Assembly (NCBI RefSeq): GCF_007644105.1
Contig: NZ_VFAC01000010.1
Location: forward strand, 46,602-110,601
Source: Elioraea rosea
Lineage (GTDB): Bacteria > Pseudomonadota > Alphaproteobacteria > Acetobacterales > Acetobacteraceae
Reading direction: 5' to 3'
DNA length: 64,000 bases
Shown here: in pieces, positions 48,005-55,834 of the stretch
How positions within the stretch are numbered: the stretch's first letter is position 1
Layout: every line of letters starts with the position of its first letter
The notes under the pieces: generated by a model
Seen by the model: the letters and a program-made list of their open reading frames with translations, nothing else
The model's database searches: none
What the model was told of the DNA's origin: nothing
Position numbers and translations under genes: made by a program

Positions 48005-48439
48005 CTAGAGCCCAAGCCTGTAGCGCCACTGCTCGGCCTGTGACGGGGTCAACAGCCCGGCTACCACTGCGTCATGCAGGCACTCTCCCACGGGCCGCTT
48101 GGAGTCCATTATCGCAGGCACGGCGACGTAGAGCGCCCGGAGGGTGTTTCGCATGAGCGGGTGTGGTGGGACGCTCGCCATCAGCGCAGCGATCTTCACG
48201 AGCATCTCGCGCAGGTTCTGCCGCTGCTGCATCGTGTCCGGCAGGTCGGCAGCGTCGGCGGCGTGGAGAACAGCCTGCATCCATCGCGCCTCGCGGATCG
48301 ACATGGGGAGCGGGGGCAGAGCGGGTGGGGGCGGCGCGTCGGGGATAGCAATTGCAAGCGCGTCGGCAGCGACTCGTGCCGCGTGCCGAAGCGGCCCGAT
48401 GGCGCGGTTGAAATCTCGATGCCGGTTCACTCGGCTCAT
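48005..48439 (-). CDS. hypothetical protein of the replication module
   Basis: A 144-residue mostly helical protein with a proline-rich stretch (PDAPPPPALPPLPM) near residue 40. No family is recognised. The ATG follows gaggtg, 79 bases downstream of the DUF3987 gene. Confidence 0.65.
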   Translation of the reverse strand: MSRVNRHRDFNRAIGPLRHAARVAADALAIAIPDAPPPPALPPLPMSIREARWMQAVLHAADAADLPDTMQQRQNLREMLVKIAALMASVPPHPLMRNTLRALYVAVPAIMDSKRPVGECLHDAVVAGLLTPSQAEQWRYRLGL

Positions 48440-48518
48440 TTCGTCACCTCGTTCAGATGCCGATGACGGCGCAGGGCTGCACGCACGTCGCAGAAGGGGG
48501 TCTGTACCGGCTGCCATG

Positions 48519-50072
48519 TCATGCTCGGCCAGCGCGAAGCGCAGGGTTTACGGCGAAGTCGGCGCGGGGCTTGCCGGGGTGATCGCCTTCACGAGCCGGA
48601 GCAGGGCGCACCCATCCGGCCTCGTTGAGCTCGGCGAGCGCTGCCGTGATCCGAGCCGGGTCGGGGATCGCCGGGCCGGCCGCCTGTCGGTGCAGGGCGC
48701 GCGCATTCAGCGTCTGCGGCATGCATCGCTGCCGAAGCATCCACGCGGCCAAGGTGCGTGCATCACGCTCTGCGCGCGGCAGCGCAGAGGCGCCGAACAC
48801 TCTCCGCGCCATCGGCGTGAAGTACGCGACCAGCAGCGCGATCGCGGCCTCGACATCCTCCACCCGAATGGCGGCGGGTGGCGGCAGATGCTCCGGCCCT
48901 GCGATCCATTCCATGTGTGCGAAGATCACCGCGAGCCGGACCGCCTGCCCCGGCAGTTTGCCGATCCACGATTTGAACAGTCCGGCGGCATCGTTCTCCA
49001 TGCCAAACACCTCCACGCGCCAAGCGTCCATGCGCTGCTCAGCCTCGCGCGTGAAGGGCAGCATGACGGGCTTGGCGCTATCGCAAGGCAGCGCGATGAG
49101 GCGGGACAGTGCCGACGCAATAAACGCACGCTGTGAAGCACCAATTGGCGGCTGGGGTCGCACCTTGCCTGGCCATGAGAATAGGAACCGCGACGCTAAG
49201 CCGTCATCGTCGCCGGCGAGCATCGCGGAGGCGAGGCGGTCAGGCTGAATGCCCCCGAGAATGCCCACCGTGAGATTGGGCACGACGATCTGAATCACCT
49301 CGTCTTTACCGACGCGATCGACGCTGAACCGCCCTCCTCCGTGTGCTTCAAGCCAAAAAGCACGATCCGCGCCGCTGCTGCCCTTGTTGCCATAGCGGTC
49401 CATCGACCCGAGGAAGCGCGCGAGCTCGTCAGAGGCGACGAGCAGCCCGGCCGGATTGCTGCGGGCCATATGCGCAAGTCGTTCGGTCGTGACGCTATCA
49501 ACGAGCAGCCGGCGGCGGTCGAGCGTCTCGGGATCGAGCGCAGCCTCAGGCATGACGGGTGGGGGACTGCCCATGTTCAACGCCGTGTTCGCGTCGTTCT
49601 CCCACTTGGCCCGCGCGTGCTTCGCGGCCTTCACGTGCGTCGCGTGGTCGCGTTGGCGGTCTTTCCAGTCGTCGTTGAGCGCGGCCTCGATCTCGGCCAT
49701 CGGCTTCGTCACCGCACGCATTGCCGGCGACTTGTTCGAGCTCGGCTCACCGACCAGCGCAGCGAAGAGCACAGGCGGGTGTTCCCACTCCTCACGCACC
49801 TGGCCCCAGCGCCGATTGCCGATCGCTGCGCCGATCGCGGCCAATACGGAAACAGCGCCGTAATCGACAGGTGCGCCCGGCCGTTCGCCGGCGGCGCGCA
49901 TCCAGTCACCCCATGCTGCGGGGAACAGGTCGAGAGGCAGCGCCGGCGGCGGCAACGGGTCGTCGTTGGCGAGGTTCCAGTCGGGCTCCGGCCATGGGGC
50001 ATCAGCGTGGGATTGTGCGGCCTTGGCGGCGATGGCGTCGGCCTCGCGGACGATGGCGGCGATGCTGTTCAT
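48519..50072 (-). CDS. DUF3987 domain protein (helicase-like, primase partner)
   Basis: A 517-residue DUF3987 protein. The segment GEPSSNKSPAM stands where the P-loop lies in this family, and the later parts SDELARFLG and GGIQPDRLA are typical. Proteins of this type follow a PrimPol primase in phages, plasmids and satellites and are thought to act in element replication. Its start overlaps the end of the primase gene (ATGA). Confidence 0.8.
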   Translation of the reverse strand: MNSIAAIVREADAIAAKAAQSHADAPWPEPDWNLANDDPLPPPALPLDLFPAAWGDWMRAAGERPGAPVDYGAVSVLAAIGAAIGNRRWGQVREEWEHPPVLFAALVGEPSSNKSPAMRAVTKPMAEIEAALNDDWKDRQRDHATHVKAAKHARAKWENDANTALNMGSPPPVMPEAALDPETLDRRRLLVDSVTTERLAHMARSNPAGLLVASDELARFLGSMDRYGNKGSSGADRAFWLEAHGGGRFSVDRVGKDEVIQIVVPNLTVGILGGIQPDRLASAMLAGDDDGLASRFLFSWPGKVRPQPPIGASQRAFIASALSRLIALPCDSAKPVMLPFTREAEQRMDAWRVEVFGMENDAAGLFKSWIGKLPGQAVRLAVIFAHMEWIAGPEHLPPPAAIRVEDVEAAIALLVAYFTPMARRVFGASALPRAERDARTLAAWMLRQRCMPQTLNARALHRQAAGPAIPDPARITAALAELNEAGWVRPAPAREGDHPGKPRADFAVNPALRAGRA

Positions 50073-50839
50073 GCGACACCTCGCGCGCGAAGAGCGGACG
50101 AGACAGTGAGCATTGTCTCGTGCGGCTGTAGCCCGGCAGCCTGCGCAGCGGGGATCAGCGCGGCGGCGATGTCGCGCGCGGTCAGTACTGGCCCGACGAG
50201 CCGGGCAAGCCCGTGCGCCTCCCTGTTCAGCGTGCTATTGCGGGTGCCCTCTGCCGCCGTCGCAACGGCGACGATGGCGCGTTCCAGCGCAGCGGCGGCG
50301 TAGCGATCGGAGACGGCCAGCCGTGTGGGAGGCAGAGGCGGCGGCGGTGGCGGCGTGATCGCGTCGAGCACCCAGCCGGGGAAGAGCGGCAGCCCGTCGA
50401 GCGGCATGTCGCGCACCACGTCGCCGCCGTGCGCTGGCCACCAAGTGAGGGCAGAGCCGTCGCCCCGCACATCGACACCAAGCGCGAGCTTGCCCGCCGG
50501 GCTCGGCACCTTGCCACCCGGCCAGGCGAAGAGGAGATGAAGCCCGCCACGGCGTGTGCGATGTGTGCGCGTGTCAGGTAGGCGGTGATGATGTGCACGC
50601 CACCAGGCGCGGGCGGTATCCTCGGTGTCGAAGTCCAGCGCGACCAGACGCGAGGGCTCGCCCATCCGCACCACGACGAGCGCAGCGCCGGGGCGGGAGA
50701 AGAGCCGCTGCACCTCGACCGGATCAGTGCTGGCGTCGAGGAAGCCATGCGGCGTGACGGGCTTCTTGCTGGCGGACCAGGGCACCACCGGCAACCCCTG
50801 CCGGGCGAGCGCGAGGGCGGCGGAGATGATCGCGCTCAT
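50069..50839 (-). CDS. bifunctional DNA primase/polymerase (PrimPol) domain protein
   Basis: A 256-residue PrimPol-type protein with SAKKPVTPHG-like opening (SASKKPVTPHGFLDAS), the catalytic acidic pair in ALDFDTED, and the conserved His in GGLHLLF. It would make primers for the element. It overlaps the upstream small gene and the downstream DUF3987 gene by four bases each, so the three are translated together. Confidence 0.82.
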   Translation of the reverse strand: MSAIISAALALARQGLPVVPWSASKKPVTPHGFLDASTDPVEVQRLFSRPGAALVVVRMGEPSRLVALDFDTEDTARAWWRAHHHRLPDTRTHRTRRGGLHLLFAWPGGKVPSPAGKLALGVDVRGDGSALTWWPAHGGDVVRDMPLDGLPLFPGWVLDAITPPPPPPLPPTRLAVSDRYAAAALERAIVAVATAAEGTRNSTLNREAHGLARLVGPVLTARDIAAALIPAAQAAGLQPHETMLTVSSALRARGVA

Positions 50840-51129
50840 GCTCGCACCTCCCGACCGTGCTGCTGCTGCCAGACGTGGCCGACGATGTCGGCAACGAATA
50901 CCGCGATCTCCTCAGGCGTCTCGGTGCCTGCGAGCGGCACCCGCGCCCGAACCGGCATCGGCAACGCGATGACCAGGACGTGGTCCGTCGCGTAAAGGTG
51001 ACGCTCCGCGCCAATGCACGGGCGAATTCGATATGTCACGGTCGGGTGGCTCGCGAAGAACGCTCGGTCCTCCGGCCAGCCGGCGGCGTGTAGCTCTTCG
51101 GCGGATGTGGTACTAATTAAGGTCTGCAT
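50836..51129 (-). CDS. small hypothetical protein before the primase
   Basis: A 97-residue protein (SAEELHAAGWPEDRAFFASH, later VFVADIVGHVWQQQHG). No family recognised. It is the first gene of the minus-strand replication unit and overlaps the primase start by ATGA. Confidence 0.65.
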   Translation of the reverse strand: MQTLISTTSAEELHAAGWPEDRAFFASHPTVTYRIRPCIGAERHLYATDHVLVIALPMPVRARVPLAGTETPEEIAVFVADIVGHVWQQQHGREVRA

Positions 51130-51222
51130 GGGGGTACGTCCCTGTGCCGGGTGTCTCGCGCTCGGCTCGCGGTTTGCCCCCGCGAGCCGGCTGCGTTTTT
51201 GCCCTTCCGGGCTGGTTTGGAT

Positions 51223-51432
51223 TCAGGCGACCTTCTCGGGGCGCGCGGGCGGCAGGCGGTCGAGAAAGGCGGCGATGGATGCGCGCTCCACCATCGTCAG
51301 CCGGCCGATCTTTCGGGCGCGAAGCTCGCCTTTTCCGATCAGCTCCCAGGTCTTGGTGAGCCCCAGTCCAAGCGCCTTTGCCGTTGACTTCGGCGACAGC
51401 AGAAGCGGCTCAGGGGCAGGTGAAGTTGTCAT
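51223..51432 (-). CDS. AlpA-like helix-turn-helix protein, putative excisionase
   Basis: A 69-residue MerR-like HTH protein (LLLSPKSTAKALGLGLTKTW, then KIGRLTMVERASIAAFLDRL), the usual form of AlpA/Xis-type DNA-binding proteins next to integrases. The ATG at 51432 follows gaggtg. It may direct excision or switch on the replication genes. Inverted repeats lie just upstream. Confidence 0.75.
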   Translation of the reverse strand: MTTSPAPEPLLLSPKSTAKALGLGLTKTWELIGKGELRARKIGRLTMVERASIAAFLDRLPPARPEKVA

Positions 51433-51496
51433 CGACGGCACCTCGCGAATGATAGCGATGGCCATCGATCTAGTGCATGCACAGCGCCGTCGTAAT

Positions 51497-51554
51497 TGGC
51501 CAAACCACGGGTCGTGGTGTGGCCATGGCAAATCCTACTTGGTAGGTTTGGCCA
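51497..51554. promoter_or_regulatory. inverted repeat in front of the AlpA-like gene
   Basis: TGGCCAAACC (51497-51506) and GGTTTGGCCA (51545-51554) are perfect inverted copies, with the smaller palindromes ACCAC-GGGTC-GTGGT and CCTAC-TTG-GTAGG between them. The right arm lies in the last codons of the upstream gene. The cluster may be an operator region. Confidence 0.45.
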
Positions 51555-52179
51555 CCCCTTTCTTGACCTTGGCAACCCGGCGCAGCGCCGCTCGCGCATC
51601 AGACACACCAAGCATCTCCGTCAGTTCGCGCAGCTTGAACGACGGTTTCCGCCCGGCAAGTTTCTCTACCTCGCGAACGTCCAGATACAGCCGAGGGAGA
51701 AAATCTGCGGCGTAGCGCGAGAACGCATTCCATCCGTCACGCACGAAGCCTAAGGCGCGTGGGACCATGGCGGCGGCGTGCTCCGGTTCCAGGTCAACGG
51801 GTCCCTGGAATTGCATCCGATGACCATCCATCGCACCCGGCTTCTCAAAGTCGCGCAGGCCGGAGAGACACTCAATGCGGTAAGCGGACTCGACAAGATA
51901 CGCCAAGCACCAGTCAGGCAATTCCCGGACGAAGGTCTGGGCACGAAGCTCCGGACACTCGCGAGAGGCATAGACGCAGAGGGTCCTGAGGGCAGTGATG
52001 CATCGCCAAGCCCAAATTGGGTTCTGCGACTTCGCATAGCTCTTGCCATAGTTTTCCGCAGTGCGGTCGTGCGCAGCCCGGGCCGCATCTAAGCGCGATG
52101 CTTCGGGACCAAGCATTTTCTGATGCCCGTCTAGAATGATCTTGATCAGCTCGCCATAGCGATCGATCTGGGCTGCCAT
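51535..52179 (-). CDS. hypothetical island protein
   Basis: A 214-residue helical protein with several conserved-looking Cys and Trp residues (NPIWAWRCITALRTLCVYAS, PDWCLAYLVESAYRIECLSG) and a Lys-rich end. No family is recognised. It sits between integrase and AlpA-like genes in the same direction. Confidence 0.65.
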   Translation of the reverse strand: MAAQIDRYGELIKIILDGHQKMLGPEASRLDAARAAHDRTAENYGKSYAKSQNPIWAWRCITALRTLCVYASRECPELRAQTFVRELPDWCLAYLVESAYRIECLSGLRDFEKPGAMDGHRMQFQGPVDLEPEHAAAMVPRALGFVRDGWNAFSRYAADFLPRLYLDVREVEKLAGRKPSFKLRELTEMLGVSDARAALRRVAKVKKGVAKPTK

Positions 52180-52346
52180 CCCGCGCCTCCGATGCGCGCT
52201 CCGAAAAAAGGGAGCGGGGCAACCCGGTTCGGAGGTCCGGGCGTTCGGCGGCCAACCTAGCCCCGCCGTTGTCAGACTACGCGATGGTCAATGCGGCAAG
52301 CGAGGGGGTGGGGGTGGCGGCGGCTCACACCCCCTTGCGCGACCGT

Positions 52347-53552
52347 TCACCCCACCGTGGCGCGGAGGGGTGTCACGTTCTCTGCCGCTGCAGGATTGAG
52401 ATGCGCGTGCAGCACACGCGCCCATCGGTCCAACGCAGCGCGCTTCTCCTCGATCCGCTCGCTACGGTCATAGGTCGCTGTGATGCCGGCGATGCGCCGA
52501 CGCGAGTGTGCGAGCAGTGCGGCAATGGTCGCCTCGCTGATGCCCGCCTCGCCCATGTGCGTCGCCGTGCTCCGGCGTAGATCGTGGAGCACCCAAGGCG
52601 CCGCCAGCGCCACCGCGTCGCGCAGCCGATCGGCGGCAGTGCGCCACCCGGCGAATGGCTTCTTGCCGTCGATCGTGAAGACGAACGGCCCATGTCGCGG
52701 CATTGACCGTACGATCGCGGCAGCGTCATCGGGCAGCGGGACCGCGTGGGGGCGCTTGCCCTTCATCCTCGCAGCAGGGAGTCGCAGCGTCAGCCCCACA
52801 GCCGTCTCCTCGATCTCGTCCCATCGCAGCGCGGTCCACTCCTCACGGCGCAGGGGGACGAGGATCAGCAACCGAACGAGAGCAGAGACGACGCGCGAGC
52901 CGTCAGCCTCGGCCGCGCGCCACACGCAGGCGATCTCCTCCATGTCGAGAACACGCAGCGCCTCCTCCTTCTCGCGCCGCTGGCTGGGCTCGATCACCCG
53001 CTCGGTCTCAAGCACCGGATTTGCCACCACCTCGCCCTGTCGCTTCGCCCAGGCGAACACGGCCGACATGGACGAGCGAACGCGGTTCACCTCGGCCGTC
53101 AGCCCCCGGTCATGCCGCAGTTCACGGAGCAGCGCGGCAACGTCCTTCAGCGTGATCGTGGCGATCGGCCGCTTGCCGAGCTTCGGCAGGACATGCAGCG
53201 CCATCCGCCGGCGCACCTGCTCGGCACTCCGCAGCCCGGCATCCTTGAGCCAGCCCTCGACCGCGTCGGCAACCGTCATGTCGCCCTCGGGGTCGAGCCC
53301 AGACGAAAGTTTTGCTCGCCACGTGTCGGCGAGCTTGCGGGCGGCTTTGAGACCGACCTTGCCCTCCCCCTCGCCGTACTCGCCGATAGCACGCCGCACT
53401 CGCTCCCCAGTGCGCCCGTCCGTCGCACGGAGCACCCAAACCATCCGTCCGTTGGGATGGACCCGAAGGGCTAGCCCACGGGCATCTGCGGCCTCGTAGT
53501 GCCCTGCCGCGCGGGGCCGCAGCGATCGGATCGTCAGGTCGGTGAGGCTCAC
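52347..53552 (-). CDS. tyrosine recombinase, island integrase
   Basis: A 401-residue phage-type integrase: an N-terminal DUF4102-like arm-binding domain (LTIRSLRPRAAGHYEAADAR), a SAM-like core-binding domain, and a catalytic domain with R in VPLRREEW, HDLRRS, AHSRRR and the nucleophile Tyr in TYDRSE. It lies 250 bases from the right 35-bp repeat and is transcribed away from that repeat, the common layout for site-specific elements. It should join the two repeats. Confidence 0.95.
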   Translation of the reverse strand: MSLTDLTIRSLRPRAAGHYEAADARGLALRVHPNGRMVWVLRATDGRTGERVRRAIGEYGEGEGKVGLKAARKLADTWRAKLSSGLDPEGDMTVADAVEGWLKDAGLRSAEQVRRRMALHVLPKLGKRPIATITLKDVAALLRELRHDRGLTAEVNRVRSSMSAVFAWAKRQGEVVANPVLETERVIEPSQRREKEEALRVLDMEEIACVWRAAEADGSRVVSALVRLLILVPLRREEWTALRWDEIEETAVGLTLRLPAARMKGKRPHAVPLPDDAAAIVRSMPRHGPFVFTIDGKKPFAGWRTAADRLRDAVALAAPWVLHDLRRSTATHMGEAGISEATIAALLAHSRRRIAGITATYDRSERIEEKRAALDRWARVLHAHLNPAAAENVTPLRATVG

Positions 53553-53570
53553 GCGCGCCTCCCGGTCAAC

Positions 53571-53597
53571 CTATTGGCGTTATTGGCGCTATTGGCA
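53571..53597 (+). repeat. 9-bp iterons, right end of island
   Basis: CTATTGGCG, TTATTGGCG and CTATTGGCA stand head to tail directly upstream of the integrase start. They are the inverted counterpart of the units at 39881-39907. Confidence 0.7.
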
Positions 53598-53653
53598 TTG
53601 AGGGGGGTATCCGAACGGGGGGTAACGCGCATGTTGATGGTCCCATGAATGTC

Positions 53654-53671
53654 TGGGACCATTTTGGGACC
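53654..53671 (+). repeat. TGGGACC pair, right end of island
   Basis: Two TGGGACC copies 11 bp apart, matching the pair at 39766-39783 in spacing and orientation. The region 53598-53802 otherwise has no gene; it also has several CATGAAT words. Confidence 0.6.
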
Positions 53672-53802
53672 ATTCGCGCCCCGGATCAACATGAATGGTC
53701 ACGAACGAGAGTGAACGCTCTAGAGCAGGCTTTTCCTGATCTTTCCCATGGTCCCCGAGCGGTCCCGAACACTCCCGAACCGTCATGAATTATCGGGCGT
53801 TA

Positions 53803-53837
53803 CGTCTCCCAGACGTGAAGCCTCCCTGTATCACTTG
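53803..53837 (+). repeat. attR: right 35-bp direct repeat of the island
   Basis: Identical to 39647-39681. The sequence after it is probably the original chromosomal 3' end of the sRNA locus, now cut off from its promoter. Confidence 0.9.
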
Positions 53838-53867
53838 CCCCCGGTATAGATACCGGGGGCTTTCTTT
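53837..53867 (+). terminator. terminator after the right repeat (probable native sRNA terminator)
   Basis: GCCCCCGGTA and TACCGGGGGC form a perfect 10-bp stem with a TAGA loop and a T-rich tail. It has the same plan as the left terminator but a different sequence. Confidence 0.85.
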
Positions 53868-53933
53868 TCTTCCCCTCGCCGGCCCTGCGGCTGGCCGATA
53901 CGCTTCCGGCCAGGCAAGTCAGGAGGGAACAGG

Positions 53934-54815
53934 GTGTTCGAAGGCTTCAGGCTGGAAGACGTCACGGTTGAGACCGGCATCACCCTGCGGCTCCGCACCG
54001 GTGGGTCGGGCCCGCCGCTTCTCCTGCTGCACGGCAACCCGCAGACGCATGCGATGTGGCATCGCGTCGCGCCGGCGCTTGCTCGTCGCTTCACCGTCAT
54101 CTGCCCCGACCTGCGGGGCTATGGCTTCTCGTCCAAGCCGCCGCCTTCGGCTGACCATGCCGCCTACGCCAAGCGGGCGATGGCCGCCGACATGGTCGCT
54201 CTGATGCGGCAGGTCGGCCATCCCCGCTTCCTTCTCGCGGGGCATGACCGGGGCGCGCGCGTGTCGCATCGCCTCTGCCTCGACCACCCGCAGGCGGTCG
54301 AGAAGGTCGCCCTGCTCGACATCATCCCCACGCTCGAGCATTTCGAGCACACCGACATGGCCTTCGCCATGGGCTACTACCACTGGTTCTTCCTCGCCCA
54401 GCCTGCCCCCTTGCCAGAGACGATGATCGCGGCCGACCCGCGCTTCTGGCTCCTGAGCCACAGCGGCAAGCACGGCGTGCCGCCGGATTTCTTCAGCCCG
54501 GAAGCATTGGCCGACTATCTCGCGGCACTCGACCGCCCCGGTACGATCACCGCGATTTGCGAGGACTACCGCGCCGCGGCGACGATCGACCTCGTGCATG
54601 ACCGCGAGAGCCGCGCCGCTGGGGCCCGCATCACCGCCCCGCTCGCCGTGCTCTGGGGTGCGAAGGGCCGCGTCGGCGGCTGGTACGACGTGCCGGCGAT
54701 CTGGCGCGGCTACGCGAACGACCTCCGCCTCGCCGAACCGGTCGCCTCGGGCCACTACCTCGCCGAAGAGGCGCCAGAGGCGGTGCTCGAGGCCTTCGCG
54801 CGCTTTTTCGGCTGA
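53934..54815 (+). CDS. haloacetate dehalogenase-like alpha/beta hydrolase
   Basis: A 293-residue alpha/beta hydrolase of the fluoroacetate/haloacetate dehalogenase kind. The nucleophile is Asp (D105 in GHDRGARV), with the adjacent Arg residues that bind the carboxylate; the halide-site pair His-Trp is seen in YYHWFFLAQ; HGNPQTH forms the oxyanion part; and SGHYLAEE carries the catalytic His. Epoxide hydrolase-like activity is the alternative. The start is GTG after aggaggga. It is the first chromosomal gene after the island. Confidence 0.85.
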   Translation: MFEGFRLEDVTVETGITLRLRTGGSGPPLLLLHGNPQTHAMWHRVAPALARRFTVICPDLRGYGFSSKPPPSADHAAYAKRAMAADMVALMRQVGHPRFLLAGHDRGARVSHRLCLDHPQAVEKVALLDIIPTLEHFEHTDMAFAMGYYHWFFLAQPAPLPETMIAADPRFWLLSHSGKHGVPPDFFSPEALADYLAALDRPGTITAICEDYRAAATIDLVHDRESRAAGARITAPLAVLWGAKGRVGGWYDVPAIWRGYANDLRLAEPVASGHYLAEEAPEAVLEAFARFFG

Positions 54816-54825
54816 GCGAACCCCA

Positions 54826-55833
54826 CTACTCGATCCGCTTCCACCAATAGCCTTCGTCCACCGGCTCGCCCGTCGGGCGGATCGCGTAGCCCGGGATCAC
54901 GCCGACGAAGGCCCAGCCAAGGGAACGGACGATCGTCTCGGCCGGCCCGCCGGGCCATGTCCGGAGGACGAGGATGCGCCGCCCATGCGCGAGCGCCGCC
55001 TGGTCGATCCGCGCCATCAGCTCGCGCCCCACGCCACGACGACGGAACTCCGGGTGCACGAGGAGCTGCCGCACCTCGGCGCGGTGCGTCTGGTTCTCCG
55101 GCACGTCGAGGTCGAGTTGCAGGCACCCGCCGATCTCGCCATCCACCCAGGCGGCGAGGATCACGCGCTTGGCGGCCGCGACCTCCGAGCCGCGTTCGCG
55201 CCAGAACGCTCGCGCCTTCTCGATCGGCAGAGGCGCGAGGAAGCCCACCACGGCCCCGTCATCGACGCAGGCCTTCAGAACCTCGGCGAGCCGCCGCTCT
55301 GCCGAGACGGCCGCGGCCGGGTCGAGCATCTCGACGATCGTGCCGGTGATCGGCTTGGCGTAGCGGAACTCGAGCGAGCGGGAACGGTCGTCGAGCACGC
55401 GGATCGAGCCCGCCCGCACGTAGGAGTGCTTCTCATAGAACTTGTGCGCCGCCTCGAACCGCGTGTCGGTCCAGAGGATCATGCGCCTGGCGCCGGCCTC
55501 GCGGGCGTGCCGCTCGGCGGTCCGGAGAAGCTCGCTCGCGAGCCCCGTGCCCCGGTGGCTCTGCGCCACGTACATGCGCGAGATTTCCCACGACTCGTCG
55601 TGGTTCAGCGGCACCGTCGCGACCATGCCGACGACGGCGCCGGACATCTCCGCCGTCCAGAGCGCCCCGCCGCGCGCCGCGACATGGCTCGCGAGAGAGC
55701 GGAGCTCGGGCGCCTCGTTGTCGACATCGAGCACGCAGCCGGGATACTCGCCCCAGCAGGCGCCGATCAGCGCGATAAAGCCGGCCGCGTCGCCGTCGCG
55801 GCCGGGGCGGATCACGCTGGTCGGCGCGACCAT
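54826..55833 (-). CDS. protein with two GNAT acetyltransferase domains
   Basis: A 335-residue protein with two GNAT folds. The first (about residues 8-155) has VAQSHRGTGLASELL; the second (about 205-330) has HPEFRRRGVGRELM, both matching the acetyl-CoA-binding motif. Substrate unknown. ATG at 55833 lies one base after the stop of the upstream aminotransferase, so the two are coupled. It is convergent with the dehalogenase-like gene. Confidence 0.85.
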   Translation of the reverse strand: MVAPTSVIRPGRDGDAAGFIALIGACWGEYPGCVLDVDNEAPELRSLASHVAARGGALWTAEMSGAVVGMVATVPLNHDESWEISRMYVAQSHRGTGLASELLRTAERHAREAGARRMILWTDTRFEAAHKFYEKHSYVRAGSIRVLDDRSRSLEFRYAKPITGTIVEMLDPAAAVSAERRLAEVLKACVDDGAVVGFLAPLPIEKARAFWRERGSEVAAAKRVILAAWVDGEIGGCLQLDLDVPENQTHRAEVRQLLVHPEFRRRGVGRELMARIDQAALAHGRRILVLRTWPGGPAETIVRSLGWAFVGVIPGYAIRPTGEPVDEGYWWKRIE

Positions 55834-55834
55834 G

